Both the position numbers and the translations under genes were made by a program. From CAMAVH01 sp035714115 (GTDB lineage Bacteria; Pseudomonadota; Alphaproteobacteria; SMXQ01), in assembly GCA_035714115.1 (NCBI GenBank), contig DASTMO010000067.1, positions 1 to 9,698 on the forward strand: DNA of 9,698 bases, given 5' to 3'. The notes under the pieces were generated by a model. The model ran no database searches. It was given only the letters and a program-made list of their open reading frames with translations, and was not told the DNA's origin. Shown piece after piece: positions 7,266 to 9,698 of this stretch. Position 1 is the first letter of the stretch. Each line of letters begins with the position of its first letter.

Positions 7266-8003
7266 TTAATGCGTCTTGGTTTTGCGCCGCCGCGCCAGGA
7301 TGTTCAGGCATTCGACGAAGGCCGAGAAGGCCATGGCGGCGTAAACATAGCCCTTCGGCACATGGGCGCCGAAGCCTTCGGCGATCAGCGTCGTGCCGAT
7401 CAGCAGCAGGAAGCCGAGCGCCAGCATCACCAGGGTCGGGTTGTTCTGGATGAAGTTGGCGAGCGGCGTTGCCGCCACCAGCATCACGAACACGGTAACC
7501 AGCACGGCGATCACCATCACCGGCAGATGCGGCGTCATGCCGACGGCGGTGATGATCGAATCGACCGAGAAGACCATGTCGAGCAGCAGGATCTGGCCGA
7601 TGGCCGCGGTGTAGCCGAGGGTCGCGGCCTTGGTGTCGAACAGGTCGTGGTTCGGCGTCGGATCGACGCTGTGATGGATTTCCTTGGTCGCTTTCCACAC
7701 CAGGAACAGGCCGCCGGCGATCAGGATGATGTCGCGCCAGGAGAAGCCCTGGCCGAACAGCGTCACGACCGGCTCGGTGAGGGTGACGATGATGCTGACG
7801 GTGGCGAGCAGCGCTAGGCGCAGGATCAGCGCGCCGCCGATGCCGAGCCGGCGCGCGCTGACGCGCTGTTCCGGCGGCAGTTTGTTGGTCAGAATCGAGA
7901 TGAAGATCAGGTTGTCGATACCGAGCACCACCTCCATGGCGATCAGGGCGGCGAGCGCGGCCCAGACGGCGGGGTCGGAAAACAAAGTGATCAGGTCGGT
8001 CAT
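7266..8003 (-). CDS. TerC-family integral membrane protein (YgdQ-like, possible metal exporter)
   Basis: The product is 245 residues with about seven hydrophobic segments (roughly 12-30, 56-76, 88-104, 129-150, 159-178, 189-209 and 215-233). The two acidic membrane motifs of the family are present: EVVLGIDNLIFISILTNKLP (24-43) and LLLDMVFSVDSIITAVGM (139-156), plus GGLFLVWKATKEIHHSV (97-113). It has no CBS or CorC-HlyC tail and matches the short YgdQ-like form. TerC proteins such as Alx and MeeY export Mn2+ or load metalloenzymes; others belong to tellurite-resistance loci. No ter operon is present, so metal export is an inference. The start MTDLITLF was chosen because the long upstream frame reads intergenic DNA and lacks hydrophobic character. 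GGAG lies 11 bases before the ATG, rather far. The hydrolase gene ends 168 bp upstream, so it may be transcribed from its own promoter, which I cannot place. Confidence 0.93.
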   Translation of the reverse strand: MTDLITLFSDPAVWAALAALIAMEVVLGIDNLIFISILTNKLPPEQRVSARRLGIGGALILRLALLATVSIIVTLTEPVVTLFGQGFSWRDIILIAGGLFLVWKATKEIHHSVDPTPNHDLFDTKAATLGYTAAIGQILLLDMVFSVDSIITAVGMTPHLPVMVIAVLVTVFVMLVAATPLANFIQNNPTLVMLALGFLLLIGTTLIAEGFGAHVPKGYVYAAMAFSAFVECLNILARRRKTKTH

Positions 8004-8110
8004 ATGTCGTTGCGCTCCAAAAGCGGGTGGGTCATCGGCGGACAATCTGCCGAAGGCGGCGGTCGCGCGCCAGGGGCGATCGATCACCTCTGCGTCAGGA
8101 CAGGGCCGGC

Positions 8111-8150
8111 GCGAAACGCCTCTTTTTCGCATAGATGGGCGAAACGAGGC
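8111..8150 (-). promoter_or_regulatory. Stem-loop region with mutually exclusive pairings upstream of the TerC-family gene
   Basis: On the minus strand GCCTC (8150-8146) pairs with GAGGC (8122-8118), and TTTCGC (8144-8139) pairs with GCGAAA (8130-8125), giving an 11-bp interrupted stem. A second GTTTCGC (8117-8111) could pair with the same GCGAAA, so the two hairpins exclude each other. The region lies 21 bases after the hydrolase stop and 107 bases before the TerC start. It could be a 3' processing structure, a weak terminator or a leader switch. I do not recognise the yybP-ykoY (Mn2+) riboswitch core. The rest of the 168-bp gap shows no clear promoter. Confidence 0.3.
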
Positions 8151-8171
8151 GTGGGCGACCCGTATCCCGCC

Positions 8172-9362
8172 CTATCGATTGCCGAGGATGTCCGCCGCGC
8201 GCCGCATGGCGGCGTAGTTCTCGAGCACTGCCATATACTTCGAGCCGACCGGATAGACCGCATCTTCGACGATGCTGAAATCATAACCGAGCACCGCGCC
8301 GTCGCGCAGGGTCGCGCCGAGACAGCCCGAAGCCGCGCCGCCCGATAAGAGACAGTGCGTGATGCCGAGATTGCGCAAGGCGCGGTGCAGCGGAGTGAAG
8401 CTGAAACCGCTCTGGCCGCGCTTATAAAGCACATAATCTTCGCTGGCGGGCGTCAGGCCATCGGCCAGCTCGGCGCCCCAGGTGCCGTCGAGCAGCAAGC
8501 TGTCGCCGCTCAGCAGGATGTCCTCGCGCAGCTTGTGCATGGCGGTGTCGACGCGGTCGGCGCGCCGTCCCGTCTTGATCCAGATCACCGGCCAACCCTT
8601 CGCGCGCAGATGATCGGCCAGCGCGGCGCAATGGCGCACCAGCTCGGCATTTCGCGCGAAGTTCTTTTGGCGCGCCTCTTCATCGTCCTTTTGCGGGAAG
8701 AGGAAATGGTTCTGCATGTCGATGACGAGAAAAGCGGAGCGTTCGCTTCGCGCGGCCGGGGCTTGCGCCGGCGCGGCGAGAATCTCGGCGCTCGTCAACG
8801 CCTGCGCCGAACTGATCGAGGGATAGCTTTGCAGCGGCGGGAAGACGGCCTCGCCGGCGATGAAGACGCGATAGCCGAGCGCCGCGCCGCTGCGCGCCGT
8901 GTCGCTGAGCGATGCCGAAAGCGGGCCGCCGGCCAGCAGCAGATCGCGCGCGGCGAGATTGGCGAGGATGCGGTCGAGCGATGTGCCGGCGAAGACGCCG
9001 TGAGCGCCGCGCGTCAGGACGATGTCGTTCGCCTCTGGACCGATGCCGGCGAGCCAATCGGCCCCCGCAGTGCCTTCGACGAGGAAGCCGTGCGCCGCAC
9101 CGAACTGGCGTTCGGCCCAGCCTGGGCCCCAGGCGCAATCGACCATATCGGCGCGAAAGGCGTTGCGCGCCCAAATGACCGGACGGCCCTTGGCGCGAAA
9201 CATCGCCGCGAGCTTCTGGATTTCGCTGCTCATGGCGGCGATGTCATCCAGGCTCATCGGCGCACGGCCGGCGCGGGCGAGGAAACCATCCGCCGCCAGA
9301 TAATCGGCCTGGACGTCAGCGATGAGGAGAGCGGCTTGCGAAAGATCGATGTTGGCTGTCAT
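8172..9362 (-). CDS. Tandem two-domain cysteine hydrolase (isochorismatase-like), first domain degenerate
   Basis: The product is 396 residues, about twice the usual 180-220 of the isochorismatase-like family, because two copies of the fold are joined. Domain 1 is about residues 8-185, a Pro/Ala linker about 195-207, and domain 2 about 208-390. The family triad is Asp, Lys, Cys. Domain 2 has it complete: D215 in FLVIDMQNHF, K314 in VLYKRGQSGF and C347 in GGAASGCLGATLRDG. In domain 1 the equivalents are D16 (LLIADVQADYL), R118 (VLTRGAHGVF) and S151 (GGPLSASLSDTARSG), so both Lys and the nucleophile are lost. Only domain 2 should be catalytic; domain 1 may be structural or regulatory. Family members hydrolyse amides such as nicotinamide, N-carbamoyl compounds or ureides, or isochorismate; the substrate here is unknown. 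It has no signal peptide, so is cytoplasmic. It starts 48 bp after the upstream nuclease-family gene. There is no clear ribosome-binding site. Confidence 0.92.
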   Translation of the reverse strand: MTANIDLSQAALLIADVQADYLAADGFLARAGRAPMSLDDIAAMSSEIQKLAAMFRAKGRPVIWARNAFRADMVDCAWGPGWAERQFGAAHGFLVEGTAGADWLAGIGPEANDIVLTRGAHGVFAGTSLDRILANLAARDLLLAGGPLSASLSDTARSGAALGYRVFIAGEAVFPPLQSYPSISSAQALTSAEILAAPAQAPAARSERSAFLVIDMQNHFLFPQKDDEEARQKNFARNAELVRHCAALADHLRAKGWPVIWIKTGRRADRVDTAMHKLREDILLSGDSLLLDGTWGAELADGLTPASEDYVLYKRGQSGFSFTPLHRALRNLGITHCLLSGGAASGCLGATLRDGAVLGYDFSIVEDAVYPVGSKYMAVLENYAAMRRAADILGNR

Positions 9363-9368
9363 GGCGCG

Positions 9369-9374
9369 ATGATA
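9369..9374 (-). promoter_or_regulatory. Putative -10 element (TATCAT) six bases before the hydrolase ATG
   Basis: On the minus strand GCGC precedes TATCAT (9374-9369), which ends six bases before the ATG at 9362. It resembles the GCGCTATAGT-type boxes before the kinase and comM genes. If used, the message would be leaderless or nearly so. No good -35 is visible, and the gene may equally be read through from the nuclease-family gene. Confidence 0.25.
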
Positions 9375-9410
9375 GCGCGTCGCCGCATGTTGGCGATCTA
9401 AAAGCGCGAC

Positions 9411-9698
9411 TTAAAAGCGGGGCGCGGCCAACTCGGGCAATTGCAGGTCGAGAACGATCGGCCGGTGGTCGGAGCCGAGCTCGGGCCCGACGCGGCTGGC
9501 GCGCACGGCGATGTCCTGGCTGACCAGAGCGTTGTCGATCGCCAGGGCGAGAAGCGACGCGATCGAGGCGCTCAACCGCTCGGGCTGCCAAGTCGGCGTC
9601 AGGCCGCGCCCGCGCGTGGCGTCGATCAGATTGGCGCGGCGTTTGAGGCCGTTGAAGCCGGGCGACCATGGGGTCGCGTTGAAATCGCCGATCACCGC
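9411..9698 (-). CDS. Endonuclease/exonuclease/phosphatase-family protein, C-terminal 95 residues (runs off the right edge)
   Basis: The reverse strand is open from the right edge to a TAA at 9413-9411. The fragment starts inside the family's GDFN motif (VIGDFNATPWSP) and contains GLTPTWQPE, AIDNALVSQDIAV and the terminal catalytic motif GSDHRPIVLDL. These are the C-terminal metal-binding and catalytic elements of the DNase I-like EEP fold, which cleaves phosphodiester or phosphate-ester bonds. In alphaproteobacteria close relatives usually have membrane helices at the N-terminus, which would lie outside this window. The usual IDH-V-L-V-S segment reads IDNALVS here, with Asn in place of His, a change at a position often conserved but not the core acid/base pair. 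The tandem hydrolase gene follows 48 bp downstream on the same strand, so the two may share a transcript. The substrate cannot be told from this part. Confidence 0.9.
   Translation of the reverse strand, partial: AVIGDFNATPWSPGFNGLKRRANLIDATRGRGLTPTWQPERLSASIASLLALAIDNALVSQDIAVRASRVGPELGSDHRPIVLDLQLPELAAPRF

Noticed and set aside
8004..8171. yybP-ykoY (Mn2+) riboswitch before the TerC-family gene
   Set aside because: The conserved core sequences and helix order are not recognisable by eye; only unrelated hairpins are present.

Overview
The window is GC-rich, densely coding DNA that reads like an alphaproteobacterial chromosome, possibly Hyphomicrobiales or a neighbouring order. The evidence is the alphaproteobacterial style of the ComM/YifB N-terminus, a histidine kinase with a PleC/DivJ-like phosphoacceptor domain, a CtrA-like box (TTAA-N7-TTCAC), an EcfG-like promoter (GGAAC-N16-CGTC) and -10 elements of the GCGCTATAGT type. 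There is no sign of a phage, transposon, CRISPR array, tRNA or rRNA. The genus cannot be fixed from the sequence alone.

Layout. (1) Positions 1-2660, minus strand: the N-terminal 334 residues of a ComM/YifB Mg-chelatase-like AAA+ ATPase run off the left edge. Upstream of it is a seven-helix membrane histidine kinase without a response regulator in view. Both have a promoter-like element sharing a 17-bp block (15/17 identical), and the kinase is preceded by a possible 17-codon leader ORF ending in an ATGA overlap. (2) Positions 2666-5347: three predicted exported proteins. A Sel1-repeat lipoprotein (minus) is divergent from an OmpA-like lipoprotein (plus), followed by a secreted ankyrin-repeat protein (plus). 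The 154-bp divergent gap holds two adjacent 13-bp direct repeats and the EcfG-like promoter. (3) Positions 5348-7256: a Cache-containing methyl-accepting chemotaxis protein with a CtrA-like box upstream and a strong bidirectional terminator downstream. (4) Positions 7266-9698, minus strand: the C-terminal end of an endonuclease/exonuclease/phosphatase-family protein, a tandem two-domain cysteine hydrolase whose first domain has lost its nucleophile, and a TerC-family membrane protein. The last two are separated by a 168-bp gap with overlapping stem-loop potential.

The common theme is envelope and signalling: three exported scaffold or peptidoglycan-associated proteins, a sensor kinase, a chemoreceptor and a metal-export-type membrane protein. 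The two regulator-like sites point to general stress and cell-cycle/motility control. I do not see a clearly new multi-gene system. The points most worth following are the half-dead tandem hydrolase, the direct repeats between the two lipoprotein genes, and the CtrA- and EcfG-like sites.
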